DNA of 53,762 nt from JAQVSH01 sp964451605. Lineage in GTDB: Bacteria > Bacteroidota > Bacteroidia > Bacteroidales > UBA4181. Made by a program: the position numbers and the translations under genes. Shown here piece after piece: positions 42,210 to 51,370 of the stretch; the stretch's first letter is position 1, and each line of letters opens with the position of its first letter. The notes under the pieces were generated by a model. That model saw only the letters and a list, made by a program, of their open reading frames with translations. It had not been told where the DNA came from and did not search any database. The stretch covers positions 1-53,762 of the forward strand of contig CAYVJA010000012.1 in the NCBI GenBank assembly GCA_964451605.1, written 5' to 3'.

Positions 42210-42210
42210 G

Positions 42211-43605
42211 CTATTTCGGCACCGTATTTCTGTAGTGCGAGTATAGCGAAAAGACATTGCGTACAAATGCCCGGGTTTCGCCCGAACGGAAAGGGCCAAA
42301 CTTCACCACTTCGCTGTTGTAATGTACGTCGGGACGAAGTGAAGCAAGACACAATTCCACAGTACCATCCCATACGCCCCTGTCAAGCCGGAATCTGTCG
42401 GCCACACGCATGGCGTCCTGTACATGTGCATACCCGCCGTTGTAGGCAGCGGCAACAAACTTCAACCGCTCAAGCGTATCGGGTACGCTTTGCTTCAACA
42501 AATTGTCGAGATAGGCCATCACCTTCAGACCGGAAAGAATCTGGGCAGCAGGGGTTGTTTCGGTGATGCCGAACCTACGGGCCGTTGAAGGAAGCACTTG
42601 CATCAGCCCGAAAGCACCCTGTGCCGAAAAGAGTCCGGGTTGAAACCGTGACTCATGATACATAATGGCCGCAGTAAAACGCCAGTCAAAACCCTGCTCG
42701 GCACTGTATTTCCGGAGCAGATCGTCGAAGGGGGAGATCTTAAAGACAACCGAACCCGAGGAGGCAGAGTGGAGTTCCTTCAGGCGATACGACAAGGCTC
42801 TCTCATTGTGATACCGCTCATAAATCAGCGCAAACCGGGCCGATTGCCGGAACGTAGTCAGCCAATCATTTAGTTGTTGAAGAAGGAACTGGTCGGATCG
42901 CCTGAGAACCCAGGCCTGCAAATCGCGACTGTAACTCACCCACGGATTCAACTCCAATCCGGGCTTGCCGGGCAGAAGCGATTTTGCCCTGAAAGCATCA
43001 CAAACCAAAAAGTCGATTTCGCCCCGCTCCAAAGCCAAAACCCCATTTAACAAAGTCAGGGTATCGGACGAAACAACGGTAAGGGTGGGTGCAAAAGCAC
43101 GAAGGAAGGGTTCTATCGAGGAACCCCGCTGCACCGCGGCCAACTTTCCATCGTATTGGCCCTGACAAAAGCGGTGAATATCAGTTTCGCCTTTGCGCTG
43201 CAACAACACCTGCCGGTTTCTGCTCAACGCTTCGGTACAGACCAACCGATCCGACAGGAGTTCAGGACTCATCAGGCCGGTAGCGATGATATCGATCTCC
43301 CCATTGATGAGCTGCTCCACATCGTCGGCAACAGAGGGATTAACCACCCACTCTAATTGATAACCCGCCTCCTCGGCAAACGCCTCCAGCAACTCATATT
43401 GATACCCCATCGGGGTTCCCTGCTGCTGAAAATAGTCGATCATATTCCGATGCGTGGCAACCACCAGCCGGTTACCGGAAAAGAGGGGTTCGTCCTGATG
43501 AATAGCCGATGAAACGGGATTCCACCGACATGCAGGTAGCAACAGAAGGAGAGCCAGCCCCACAGCTCCGACAAAAAAGCGTGGGAATCGAGCGCGGTTT
43601 CCCAT
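42211..43605 (-). CDS. MltF-like membrane-bound lytic transglycosylase
   Basis: The 464-residue protein has a lipoprotein signal (GLALLLLLPACRW, lipobox LPAC). A periplasmic substrate-binding-protein-like domain (about 45-275: RLVVATHRNMIDYF, then GEIDIIATGLMSPELLSDRL) precedes a C-terminal SLT domain. The SLT domain carries the catalytic Glu in IMYHESRFQP, then AQGAFGLMQVLPSTARRFG and VAAAYNGGYAHV. It cleaves peptidoglycan between MurNAc and GlcNAc. The regulatory domain may bind peptide fragments, as in MltF. The start is uncertain: ATG at 43605, or 43638 with 11 more residues. Confidence 0.9.
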   Translation of the reverse strand: MGNRARFPRFFVGAVGLALLLLLPACRWNPVSSAIHQDEPLFSGNRLVVATHRNMIDYFQQQGTPMGYQYELLEAFAEEAGYQLEWVVNPSVADDVEQLINGEIDIIATGLMSPELLSDRLVCTEALSRNRQVLLQRKGETDIHRFCQGQYDGKLAAVQRGSSIEPFLRAFAPTLTVVSSDTLTLLNGVLALERGEIDFLVCDAFRAKSLLPGKPGLELNPWVSYSRDLQAWVLRRSDQFLLQQLNDWLTTFRQSARFALIYERYHNERALSYRLKELHSASSGSVVFKISPFDDLLRKYSAEQGFDWRFTAAIMYHESRFQPGLFSAQGAFGLMQVLPSTARRFGITETTPAAQILSGLKVMAYLDNLLKQSVPDTLERLKFVAAAYNGGYAHVQDAMRVADRFRLDRGVWDGTVELCLASLRPDVHYNSEVVKFGPFRSGETRAFVRNVFSLYSHYRNTVPK

Positions 43606-43750
43606 AGAAATACGTTGTAGATGCCTGATAAACAACATAAAAGACTCTGACTAGCAAATTACATGCCAATCGTCAAGTCCTATGGATTCGCTCCGTTAGA
43701 GAAGTAGACTCAGGATGGCCCTCATCCCTGAGCAGCAACCGAAAAACGGA

Positions 43751-44197
43751 TTAGAAAGAGCTGATAACCAAAAATACGGCAGCCAATGCCACAATGGCAT
43801 ACAATTCGGGGAAAACAGCCAGAATCATCGTATTCCCGAATACATCATTTCCATTTCCAATGGCAACTACACCGTTGGCACAAACCTGTCCCTGCCGGAT
43901 AGCCGAGAAAAGACAGACCAGGCCTAACACAAGACCGGCAGCAAAAAGAGCAATCCCATGAATCCAGGAAATCTCGGGTACCAGAAAAGGTTGAACCATA
44001 AAGAAGCCGGCAAAACCATACAGGCCTTGTGTTCCGGGCAATGCAGTAAGAACCAGAAAATTACCAAACGCATCGGGAGCCTTTTTTAACGCTCCGATGG
44101 TTGCATTCCCAACAGAAGTCACACCATAGGCACTGCCAATACCACTCAAAAACAACATACAGGCAACGCCCAAATAAGCAAACATAATAGGTAACAT
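43751..44197 (-). CDS. ntpK: V-type ATPase subunit K (membrane rotor)
   Basis: The 148-residue protolipid protein has four membrane helices in two repeats. The first repeat includes IGSAYGVTSVGNATIGAL, and the second has ICLFSAIRQ-like sequence with VFPELYAIVALAAVF, where the Glu of FPELYA is the expected ion-carrying residue. It is the last gene of the V-ATPase operon. A strong Shine-Dalgarno (AAGGAGG) lies 7 bases upstream, which is unusual for this genome. Each complex needs many copies, which would fit enhanced translation. Confidence 0.92.
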   Translation of the reverse strand: MLPIMFAYLGVACMLFLSGIGSAYGVTSVGNATIGALKKAPDAFGNFLVLTALPGTQGLYGFAGFFMVQPFLVPEISWIHGIALFAAGLVLGLVCLFSAIRQGQVCANGVVAIGNGNDVFGNTMILAVFPELYAIVALAAVFLVISSF

Positions 44198-44260
44198 AGC
44201 TTCCTCCTTATCAAATAATAGTGATTATTATACAAACATTACAATAGCTAAAAACCTGAA

Positions 44261-46072
44261 TTATCGGGCCCGCCTCGAAAAGGGCGCATACTCCTTCCCG
44301 CCCCCGGCAAACCCGGCATTTTTATAAAATTCCACAAAAGTAAGACGCATAGGGTGAACCAACGACCCCAGAACATTCATAAAGAGATTCAGAGAGTGGC
44401 CAAACAGAAGAATCAGAAAGGTGACCACCCACCCCACAACCGGTATATCCGGGCTCAGACCAAAAGCCAGATCGTTAAATACACCACCCAAAACACCTCC
44501 CGAGAGATTGAGTGCAAAGAGCCGTACATACGAAAGCACATCACCCAGCAGGCCGGTTGCCATATTGTACGAATCCCACACTCCGGTACCCACATTCAGA
44601 AAGAGATTCTTTCCCGGAGAGTTAAAGAAGAAGATACCCACAGCGCACAAACCCATAATCACCTGATGGGGAAGGTTGAAAAGCGTAATACCCCAGCCGG
44701 GAACCATCGACAACCCATAAAAGAGCAGAATGCTGATAAAGAGCAGCAGCCAACTCAAGGTAGAGATGGAAGAGCGAAAACCTGACTGAACGATCAGATT
44801 GGCCACCTTGACACCCATCCCAAACAGAATTTGGATTACGCCGAGCCCCAGAGCAAGGTAGAAAAGATTGTTATCGTTAAGGAAATAGGCATTCAGATGT
44901 TCGAAAGAGGCAAAAGAGCCCAGTTTCAAACCAAATACCGAACCGGTGAGAAGCGAAAAGAGGAATGTGCCCACACCCAATACCTTAACCAGATCCATAA
45001 TGGGTTTCCAGGCTTCATTGACCCTCTTTTTACCCAAATATCCTCCCAGAATCAACAAAAGGCCATAGCCGGCATCGCCCAGACAGAAGCCGAAGAACAT
45101 CATGAAGAAGGGGGCAAAGAGCGCGGTGAGATCGATTTCCTGATAAAGCGGCAATCGATAGAGCTTTCCAATGGGCTCAAAGAGGCGCGAGAACCGACCG
45201 TTTTTCAGCAATACCGGAGCCTTCTCCTCCTGCGAAGCCTTTTCGGCAGTAAATATAACCGGGTGTTCTGCCAAAAATGCTTCGAACCCGGCCACCTGAT
45301 CGATGGGCACATATCCGGTAAAGAGAGCCATCTTCTCTGCTGCTGCGGAGTGTCCCTGATGCAAAAAGTCGGAATGATCTATCCGGTCGAGCAGCCGATC
45401 CTTCTCCCGGGCCAAAAATGGGAGCCACAGAGCCAACTCCGAGAAACGATGAGCCATCTCACCCATCCTTTTCTGTTTCCAGGTCAGTTCGGTGAGAATC
45501 TCCGAGTAGGGTGCCCGGGGAGCTTTCCGCTCCGAAACCGACAAACCTTCCATAGGAAGAGGTTCGGTAGAGAGGGTTACAAAAAAGAGCTCCTTTTCGG
45601 AACGGGAGATTTCGAAAACCGGCAGATCCAGAGCCATGAGTTCATCCTCACGGCTAAGCGGGCAGGAGTAAAACCGGAGCGTACGCCCCATCTCCCGGAA
45701 TGTATCGAAGAGTTGTGGTGAGAAATCGCCCCAGGGGGTGACCTCTTCCAACTCTTTCTGCAACCGAAGCAGATCAGCCTCCACCTGCTCTTTCTCCGCT
45801 TTGAGCGACTCTGTCTCCTCCAAAACGGCCGACAGGTTACCCTGCAAATTTTCCTTATTCTCTTTTCCGGAGGCCTCTGCGCGATAGGGAGTCAATATTT
45901 TGTGCAACTGAGAAATTCGTCGCAGATCACGCAAAGCCTCAGCCGACGCAGGAGCAGATTCGCTCTCGGAACGCACCAGATCGACCACCCCCAACTCCTG
46001 CAGGTACTGCAAAAAGAGGGCGGCATCGCCGTCGTACATCAGCATGGAATAACGCATCATCGGGACTATCAT
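44261..46072 (-). CDS. ntpI: V-type ATPase subunit I (membrane stator, a-subunit)
   Basis: The 603-residue protein has a cytoplasmic N-terminal half with coiled coils (about 65-115 and 225-270). The membrane half from about 310 onward has seven or so helices, including FAPFFMMFFGFCLGDAGYGL. The Arg that faces the rotor is expected in SYVRLFALNLSGGVLGGVFND. It links the peripheral stalks to the rotor ring. Its ATG overlaps the ntpD stop by four bases, and GGAGGAGG lies just upstream inside ntpD. Confidence 0.93.
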   Translation of the reverse strand: MIVPMMRYSMLMYDGDAALFLQYLQELGVVDLVRSESESAPASAEALRDLRRISQLHKILTPYRAEASGKENKENLQGNLSAVLEETESLKAEKEQVEADLLRLQKELEEVTPWGDFSPQLFDTFREMGRTLRFYSCPLSREDELMALDLPVFEISRSEKELFFVTLSTEPLPMEGLSVSERKAPRAPYSEILTELTWKQKRMGEMAHRFSELALWLPFLAREKDRLLDRIDHSDFLHQGHSAAAEKMALFTGYVPIDQVAGFEAFLAEHPVIFTAEKASQEEKAPVLLKNGRFSRLFEPIGKLYRLPLYQEIDLTALFAPFFMMFFGFCLGDAGYGLLLILGGYLGKKRVNEAWKPIMDLVKVLGVGTFLFSLLTGSVFGLKLGSFASFEHLNAYFLNDNNLFYLALGLGVIQILFGMGVKVANLIVQSGFRSSISTLSWLLLFISILLFYGLSMVPGWGITLFNLPHQVIMGLCAVGIFFFNSPGKNLFLNVGTGVWDSYNMATGLLGDVLSYVRLFALNLSGGVLGGVFNDLAFGLSPDIPVVGWVVTFLILLFGHSLNLFMNVLGSLVHPMRLTFVEFYKNAGFAGGGKEYAPFSRRAR

Positions 46073-46662
46073 TCTACCTCCTCCTGACGTTTTTTAACAA
46101 TCTTTTGCGACGATTTCGACAAGTTCTCCTCATCTTCCAGGAACCGCTTAATCTTTCGGATCGCCTCCGAATAGCCGGGTATCTGCACCTTTTCGTAGAG
46201 ATTCACCTTCTGGGTGGTTTTTTTGCGGGCATAATCGAGCACGCGCATCCGCTCCAGCCAAACCTCCCTCTCAATCCCCAGTTTTGAGAGCTCCTTCAGC
46301 AGAGAGACGCCGTCGAAATACCACAGAGGATCCAGAAAGAGACTGTAGGGTTTCACGGTAAAATGGACCTCCTGCAATTCAGGAATCTTAATGCCCGAGA
46401 GGCGCCGTACGGTGAGCGAAACCCTTTCGACGGAGACAAGGCCGGGATCGAACTCATGCCACAAAGCTGCCATATGTGCATAGTCGGCCAACCGCTTCTC
46501 CAGGGCTTCCGAAAGCGCATCGGCCTTCTGCTTCGCCTTTTTCACCTCCAGCCGGAGCGCTGCCTCTTTGTTCTTAATGGTAGGCAACGCCCTTTCGCGA
46601 ACCTTCAACTGTTTGTTGAGGTCGTTGAGAGAGGTCTTATTAAACTGGTACTTTATGGCCAT
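46069..46662 (-). CDS. ntpD: V-type ATPase subunit D (central stalk)
   Basis: The 197-residue protein is almost all long helices that form the rotor shaft. The N-terminus is YQFNKTSLNDLNKQLKVRERAL. The C-terminus has KVNLYEKVQIPGYSEAIRKIKRFLEDEE. This family segment begins and ends the antiparallel coiled coil. It lies 12 bases after ntpB and overlaps ntpI by four bases. Confidence 0.92.
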   Translation of the reverse strand: MAIKYQFNKTSLNDLNKQLKVRERALPTIKNKEAALRLEVKKAKQKADALSEALEKRLADYAHMAALWHEFDPGLVSVERVSLTVRRLSGIKIPELQEVHFTVKPYSLFLDPLWYFDGVSLLKELSKLGIEREVWLERMRVLDYARKKTTQKVNLYEKVQIPGYSEAIRKIKRFLEDEENLSKSSQKIVKKRQEEVE

Positions 46663-46674
46663 GACAACTATAGG

Positions 46675-47994
46675 CTACTGTTTCCAATACTTATCCATAA
46701 TCTCCTGTTTGATACCCACTTCCGAAGGAGAAAAATATTTTCGGAAGAGCATCCAGGCCGTATCGAGCATCCGGTCGGTGCCGATATTGATATCTATGGC
46801 AAGCAGTTCGGACGAATACTCCTTCCCAAACTTCAACGTACGCTCGTCGTAATCGGAGAGGTCAAACCCATTTTCAATCTTGGTTCGGGCATTGGCGGCA
46901 TCGGCAAAGAGACGGATGGCCGCATTCATCACCTGCGGATGGTCTTCGCGTGTCTTCTTCCCAATGACCAACTGTTTTAAGCGCGACAAACTCCGGAAAG
47001 GATCGACAATCACCTTACCGGTGTCGGAGTCGGAACGCAAAAAGAGCTGTCCCTCGGTAATGTAACCGGTATTGTCGGGAATGGAGTGGGTAATATCACC
47101 GCCCGAAAGGGTGGTTACCGCAATAATCGTAATGGAACCCCCTCCGGGTAACTGAACCGCCTTCTCGTATATCTTAGCCAGGTCGGAGTAGAGCGAACCG
47201 GGCATACTGTCTTTCGAAGGAATCTGATCCATACGGTTTGAGACAATACTGAGCGCATCGGCATAGAGGGTCATATCGGTGAGCAACACCAGAACCTTCT
47301 CATTCTTATCGACCGCGAAGTACTCAGCAGCCGTGAGAGCCATATCGGGAACCAGTAGCCGTTCGACAGGGGGATTGTCGGTGGTGTTCACAAAACTGAT
47401 AATCCGGTTGAGGGCACCCGCATTCTCGAATGTCTGCTTAAAGAAGAGATAGTCGTCGTTCGAGAGCCCCATGCCGCCCAAAATAATTTTATCGACTTTT
47501 GCACGGAGTGCCACCATCGCCATCACCTCGTTATAGGGCTGGTCGGGGTCGGCAAAGAAGGGAATCTTCTGCCCCGACACCAGTGCGTTATTGAGGTCGA
47601 TGCCGGCAATACCGGTGGGAATATATTCGGAAGGCTGAATACGCCGGAAGGGATTCACCGAAGGCCCGCCAATTTCGCGTTCTTCGCCCTCGGGAGCCAC
47701 CCCGCCGCCCAGCGGATTGCCGTAGGCGTCGAAAAAACGGCCGGCCAGATCGTCGCTCACCTTTAGGGTAGGGGGTTTCCCGAAAAAGACTACTTCAGTA
47801 TTGGTGGCAATTCCCTCGGTACCCGAGAAGACCTGAAGCGTAATCAAGTCGCCCCTGATCTTAACCACCTGCGCCAGGCGGTCGCCCACCATAGCCAGCT
47901 CTTCGGCCATCACACCCTTGGCCTGCAGCGAAACGGTGGCTTTGGTAATGGCCTGTAGTTGCGTATAGATCTTTTGAAAAGCTTGTGTTTCCAT
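46675..47994 (-). CDS. ntpB: V-type ATPase subunit B
   Basis: The 439-residue non-catalytic nucleotide-binding subunit belongs to the catalytic head. It has the N-terminal beta-barrel, then GRFFDAYGNPLGGG, PSEYIPTGIAGIDLNNALVSGQ, ALTAAEYFAVDKNEKVLVLLTDM and LPGGGSITIIAV. It lacks the P-loop of subunit A, as expected. In the operon it lies 28 bases after ntpA. Confidence 0.95.
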   Translation of the reverse strand: METQAFQKIYTQLQAITKATVSLQAKGVMAEELAMVGDRLAQVVKIRGDLITLQVFSGTEGIATNTEVVFFGKPPTLKVSDDLAGRFFDAYGNPLGGGVAPEGEEREIGGPSVNPFRRIQPSEYIPTGIAGIDLNNALVSGQKIPFFADPDQPYNEVMAMVALRAKVDKIILGGMGLSNDDYLFFKQTFENAGALNRIISFVNTTDNPPVERLLVPDMALTAAEYFAVDKNEKVLVLLTDMTLYADALSIVSNRMDQIPSKDSMPGSLYSDLAKIYEKAVQLPGGGSITIIAVTTLSGGDITHSIPDNTGYITEGQLFLRSDSDTGKVIVDPFRSLSRLKQLVIGKKTREDHPQVMNAAIRLFADAANARTKIENGFDLSDYDERTLKFGKEYSSELLAIDINIGTDRMLDTAWMLFRKYFSPSEVGIKQEIMDKYWKQ

Positions 47995-48022
47995 AGATTG
48001 CTTCTTTGTAATAATGCCGGGA

Positions 48023-49780
48023 TCAGGCTTGGGTATTTTTTGCTAACAGTGTCTCTAACTCCTTCTGATAGTTTGTGAAGGCCTTCCCTTTAAATTCGGA
48101 ATAGTTCATCTGACGAAGCAGATTGATTACCGATTTATAGAAAGCCGAACAGTGCTCAAAGGTCTCGAAGGCAAACTCCGAACGGCACACCGACAATACA
48201 TAATCGAACATATAGGCCTGACGGGCAATCGAGGTACTTGAATCGATGGCGTCGAACGCATCCTGTTGCAGAACCACAAAATCAATCAACTCCAGTTTCC
48301 AGAACCTGTCGTGATAGTCGACGGGCACACCATCGTCGCCCAGAATATTGATCTGTTCGGCAGCCTCACGCCCTCTTAACATGATATTTCGGCCCTCAGC
48401 CACCTTTTTGGTCCATTCGGCATCAATCCGCTCGTTAAGGTAGCTTTTGATTTCGGGATACTCCAGATATTTCGAGTAGCTGTCGATGGGATCGATGGCG
48501 GGATAGCGTTTGCTGTCGGCACGCCCCTGCGAGAGGGCATAAAAACAGCGGGCTGCCTTTTTGGTCGATTCCGTAACCGGCTCCTTTAGGTTTCCCCCGG
48601 CAGGCGAAACCGTTCCGATAAAGGTAACAGACCCGGTAGTGCCGTTATTCAGCTTAACCACACCGGCCCGTGCGTAAAAATTGGAGATGATGGCCGAAAG
48701 GTCCATTGGGAATGCATCGGCACCCGGAAGCTCCTCCAGACGATTCGACATTTCACGAAGTGCCTGTGCCCAACGCGAGGTGGAGTCGGCCAGCAGCAGC
48801 ACCCGCAGCCCCATATTCCGGTAATATTCGGCCAGCGTCATGGCAGTATATACGGAGGCTTCACGAGCCGAAACAGGCATATTCGAAGTGTTGCAGATAA
48901 TCGTGGTTCGTTCCATCAGTTTTCGGCCGGTACGAGGGTCGTCCAACTCGGGGAATTCGGTAAAAATTTCGACCACCTCGTTGGCCCGTTCGCCGCAGGC
49001 TGCCATGATAATCATATCGGCCTCGGCCTGACGTGAAAGGGAGTGCTGTAACACTGTTTTCCCACAACCAAACGGACCGGGAATAAAACCGGTTCCCCCC
49101 TCGGCAATCGGATTAAAGGTGTCGATGACCCGTACACCGGTCTCCATGATTTTATAGGGACGAGGTTTCTCTTTATAGGCAGTGATGGCCCTTTTTACAG
49201 GCCACTTTTGCATCATTGTAGCCTCTTTTTCGTTTCCGTTGGCATCGACAAGCCGCGCTATGGGATCGGTAAGGGTGTAGCGGCCGGCAGGAGCAATCCA
49301 CTTCACGCTCCACGTACCCTCCCAGGAAAAGGGAACCATGATTTTGTGCGAAAGCCAGTTTTCGGGCACCTCTCCCAACCAGTCGGCCGCTTCGACCTTA
49401 CTTCCCTCCTTTACCAAAGGGGTAAAATCCCATTGGGCTTCGAGATCGAGCGGATCGGTATATTGACCTCTCTTCAGGAAGAGCCCCTCCATCGATTCCA
49501 GGTTGTTCTGCAAGCCATCGTAGCTGCGCGACAAAATACCCGGGCCCAGCGACACCTCGAGCATATGGTTTTCGAACTCAACCAACGAACCGGTTTTCAG
49601 CCCGCGGGTGCTTTCAAAAACCTGAACGAAAGCGGTGCTGCCCGAAATTTTTATCACCTCGGCCAAGAGTTTTACATTGCCCAGGAATATATAACAGATC
49701 TCGTTCTGGGCCACAGGTCCGTCGACCACCACAGTGACAAGATTTGAAATAATTCCGGATACTTTTCCTTTCGTTTTCAT
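48023..49780 (-). CDS. ntpA: V-type ATPase catalytic subunit A
   Basis: The 585-residue catalytic subunit has Walker A GPFGCGKTVLQHSL (GxxxxGKT) near residue 240. Walker B-like sequence LRVLLLADSTSRWAQALRE follows, with the catalytic Glu in GERANEVVEIFTEFPEL. The long bulge or non-homologous insert and the C-terminal helical domain are present. Length is typical of V/A-type A subunits. In anaerobes this enzyme usually hydrolyses ATP to pump H+ or Na+; the ion cannot be decided here. Confidence 0.96.
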   Translation of the reverse strand: MKTKGKVSGIISNLVTVVVDGPVAQNEICYIFLGNVKLLAEVIKISGSTAFVQVFESTRGLKTGSLVEFENHMLEVSLGPGILSRSYDGLQNNLESMEGLFLKRGQYTDPLDLEAQWDFTPLVKEGSKVEAADWLGEVPENWLSHKIMVPFSWEGTWSVKWIAPAGRYTLTDPIARLVDANGNEKEATMMQKWPVKRAITAYKEKPRPYKIMETGVRVIDTFNPIAEGGTGFIPGPFGCGKTVLQHSLSRQAEADMIIMAACGERANEVVEIFTEFPELDDPRTGRKLMERTTIICNTSNMPVSAREASVYTAMTLAEYYRNMGLRVLLLADSTSRWAQALREMSNRLEELPGADAFPMDLSAIISNFYARAGVVKLNNGTTGSVTFIGTVSPAGGNLKEPVTESTKKAARCFYALSQGRADSKRYPAIDPIDSYSKYLEYPEIKSYLNERIDAEWTKKVAEGRNIMLRGREAAEQINILGDDGVPVDYHDRFWKLELIDFVVLQQDAFDAIDSSTSIARQAYMFDYVLSVCRSEFAFETFEHCSAFYKSVINLLRQMNYSEFKGKAFTNYQKELETLLAKNTQA

Positions 49781-49801
49781 GTATAGTCAGATATAATCAT
49801 T

Positions 49802-50647
49802 TCATTCCATAGCATCGGCCAGGCGATAGGTACCGCGCGTCTGAGCCAACATTTTGCGAAACAGCTCCCTGCCACTCTCCGGGTCGAGGCGCATCCAACG
49901 AGCTACCATTGCCGCCTTCAGCATATGGGCAAAAACCACATACTCATCAAGATAGTGAAAAGCGGTATTATCGTCGAGCCACTGCCAGCGGATCTGGTCG
50001 AACTGTTTTTCCCGTGCAATAGCCGATCGCAGCGAAAATGCCTCCAGCAGCGTTCGCATCCACCCCTCTTCGGGTGCCGACAACAGCTCGGACAGACTAT
50101 TGCCCGACAGTGACTCTACAAGGGGACCCTCTCCCACCAGATCGGAATCGGCAGGACGTTGCCACAAGCGGGCTGCCATAGCCGCGCAGAGATTGCGGAA
50201 GGCACGGTCGAATTCGAGCCACTCTTTCACAAAGGGGTGCGAAACCCCTTCCGAAGCAGCATAAAAACGGGTAAGGAGATGCATTTCGGGCGAAGCGCCA
50301 AACTGTGCCGAAACGGCATCACCTTCGGCAGCGCCCTCCCTGGCCAGATGAATACGCAGAAAGTCGCCCATATAAGGGGGCGCCAAAGAGGGATCCTCAA
50401 TAAATGTGGTCAGTTCGGCAGCCGAAAAGTTGCCGGTTATATCGGGTTCTACCTCTTTATTGGCAAGCAGTTGAAGCAGGTTTCGGTTGTCGGCGGGATA
50501 GAATAACCAGGCCAAAAAGGCGTTATCTTCGTCACTAAGCAGCTCTTTCACCTCCTTTCGAAGCAGAACAAACGAAAAATTCCTTGTGTCATTTTCGAGC
50601 GAAAGAACAGGCAGCCCGGCAACCAGAAAAGCATAATCCCCAGGCAT
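49802..50647 (-). CDS. DUF2764 protein (C-subunit-like) in the V-ATPase operon
   Basis: The 281-residue helical protein starts MPGDYAFLVAGLPVLSLEND and contains EVKELLSDEDNAFLAWLFYP and NLLQLLANKEVEPD. It lies between ntpE and ntpA, where the C/d subunit normally sits in other operons. It is presumed to be the distant counterpart that couples shaft and membrane ring; no classic subunit C or F is in the operon. I chose the ATG at 50647, which has GGAGGAGAG just before it; an in-frame TTG at 50662 would be weaker. Confidence 0.83.
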   Translation of the reverse strand: MPGDYAFLVAGLPVLSLENDTRNFSFVLLRKEVKELLSDEDNAFLAWLFYPADNRNLLQLLANKEVEPDITGNFSAAELTTFIEDPSLAPPYMGDFLRIHLAREGAAEGDAVSAQFGASPEMHLLTRFYAASEGVSHPFVKEWLEFDRAFRNLCAAMAARLWQRPADSDLVGEGPLVESLSGNSLSELLSAPEEGWMRTLLEAFSLRSAIAREKQFDQIRWQWLDDNTAFHYLDEYVVFAHMLKAAMVARWMRLDPESGRELFRKMLAQTRGTYRLADAME

Positions 50648-50648
50648 A

Positions 50649-51269
50649 CTACTCTCCTCCAAACAACAGCTGTTTCAGATGAGGACGCAAATAGGAGGCA
50701 AACAGATTTTCGAAATCTTTATCGGTAAAACTGATGTAATATTGTTCATCTTTCAGACCAATCCTGAAACCGGCCTGCAAACCTTTATCAAAAACAATTT
50801 CAAGGCCTCCCTGCAGATATTTGGCCATCTGGCTCTCTGCAAAGGCTTTAAAGTCGGCCTGTTTTTCGGCGGGAAGCAATACGGAAAGAGCAACCGGCTC
50901 CTGCCCCTGAGGGTTGAATCCCGAAACAGCCTCAGCGATAAGCGATTGCACAAAGGCTGCGTCGTTCATGCTCTTTGCAATCGGCTCCGAAAGCGTTTTC
51001 GACACAATCAAACCGGAGATACGAAGTTTTACTTCCGACTCCAACCGGCGAAACGCCATTCTGATCTCTGTCTCCGCATTCTTTTTGGCCTCTCCGGCTG
51101 TAAGGTTTGCCTCCGCTATCAATCCGGAAGCCTCCTTACGGGCATTCTCAACTATACGGGCTGCCTCCTCTTTCGCCTGCGACACCAAAGCATCGGCCTG
51201 CTCGCGGCCCTTCGACAACCCTTCCTGATACAATTTGTCGGCCAACTCCTGTAACTTGCTATTTTGCAT
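50649..51269 (-). CDS. ntpE: V-type ATPase subunit E (peripheral stalk)
   Basis: The 206-residue peripheral stalk protein has an N-terminal long helix (about 1-95, rich in Glu, Lys and Ala). It contains QADALVSQAKEEAARIVENA. A globular C-terminal domain includes GLEIVFDKGLQAGFRIGLKD. It starts the operon. I chose the ATG at 51269, preceded by GAGAAAGGATC; the earlier in-frame codon adds 12 unlikely residues. It normally pairs with subunit G/H, which is not obvious here. Confidence 0.9.
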   Translation of the reverse strand: MQNSKLQELADKLYQEGLSKGREQADALVSQAKEEAARIVENARKEASGLIAEANLTAGEAKKNAETEIRMAFRRLESEVKLRISGLIVSKTLSEPIAKSMNDAAFVQSLIAEAVSGFNPQGQEPVALSVLLPAEKQADFKAFAESQMAKYLQGGLEIVFDKGLQAGFRIGLKDEQYYISFTDKDFENLFASYLRPHLKQLLFGGE

Positions 51270-51302
51270 GATCCTTTCTCTTAAGAAAACGCGCTTTTCC
51301 CA

Positions 51303-51334
51303 CAAAGTTAGGATAATTCATGCAACGAGCCAAG
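51303..51334 (-). promoter_or_regulatory. Promoter of the V-ATPase operon
   Basis: The minus strand carries CTTG (51334-51331), a 20-base spacer and TAACTTTG (51310-51303), an exact -7 match, 33 bases before the ntpE start. Confidence 0.7.
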
Positions 51335-51340
51335 AAAATA

Positions 51341-51370
51341 AATGGGCGTATTCCAGCAAATACGCCCATT
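51341..51370 (-). terminator. Terminator after the MG2/plug-domain gene
   Basis: AATGGGCGTATT / AATACGCCCATT forms a perfect 12-bp stem with a 6-base loop. On the minus strand it is followed by a T-rich stretch. It separates the surface-protein gene from the V-ATPase promoter. Confidence 0.8.

Noticed and set aside
43639..43750. Gene or regulatory element between the transglycosylase and ntpK
   Set aside because: The 112 bases show no -7 box, terminator or open frame that I could support.
44831..45721. 296-codon plus-strand frame opposite ntpI
   Set aside because: It is antisense to a recognised V-ATPase subunit with clear membrane helices, and it has no promoter or family match.
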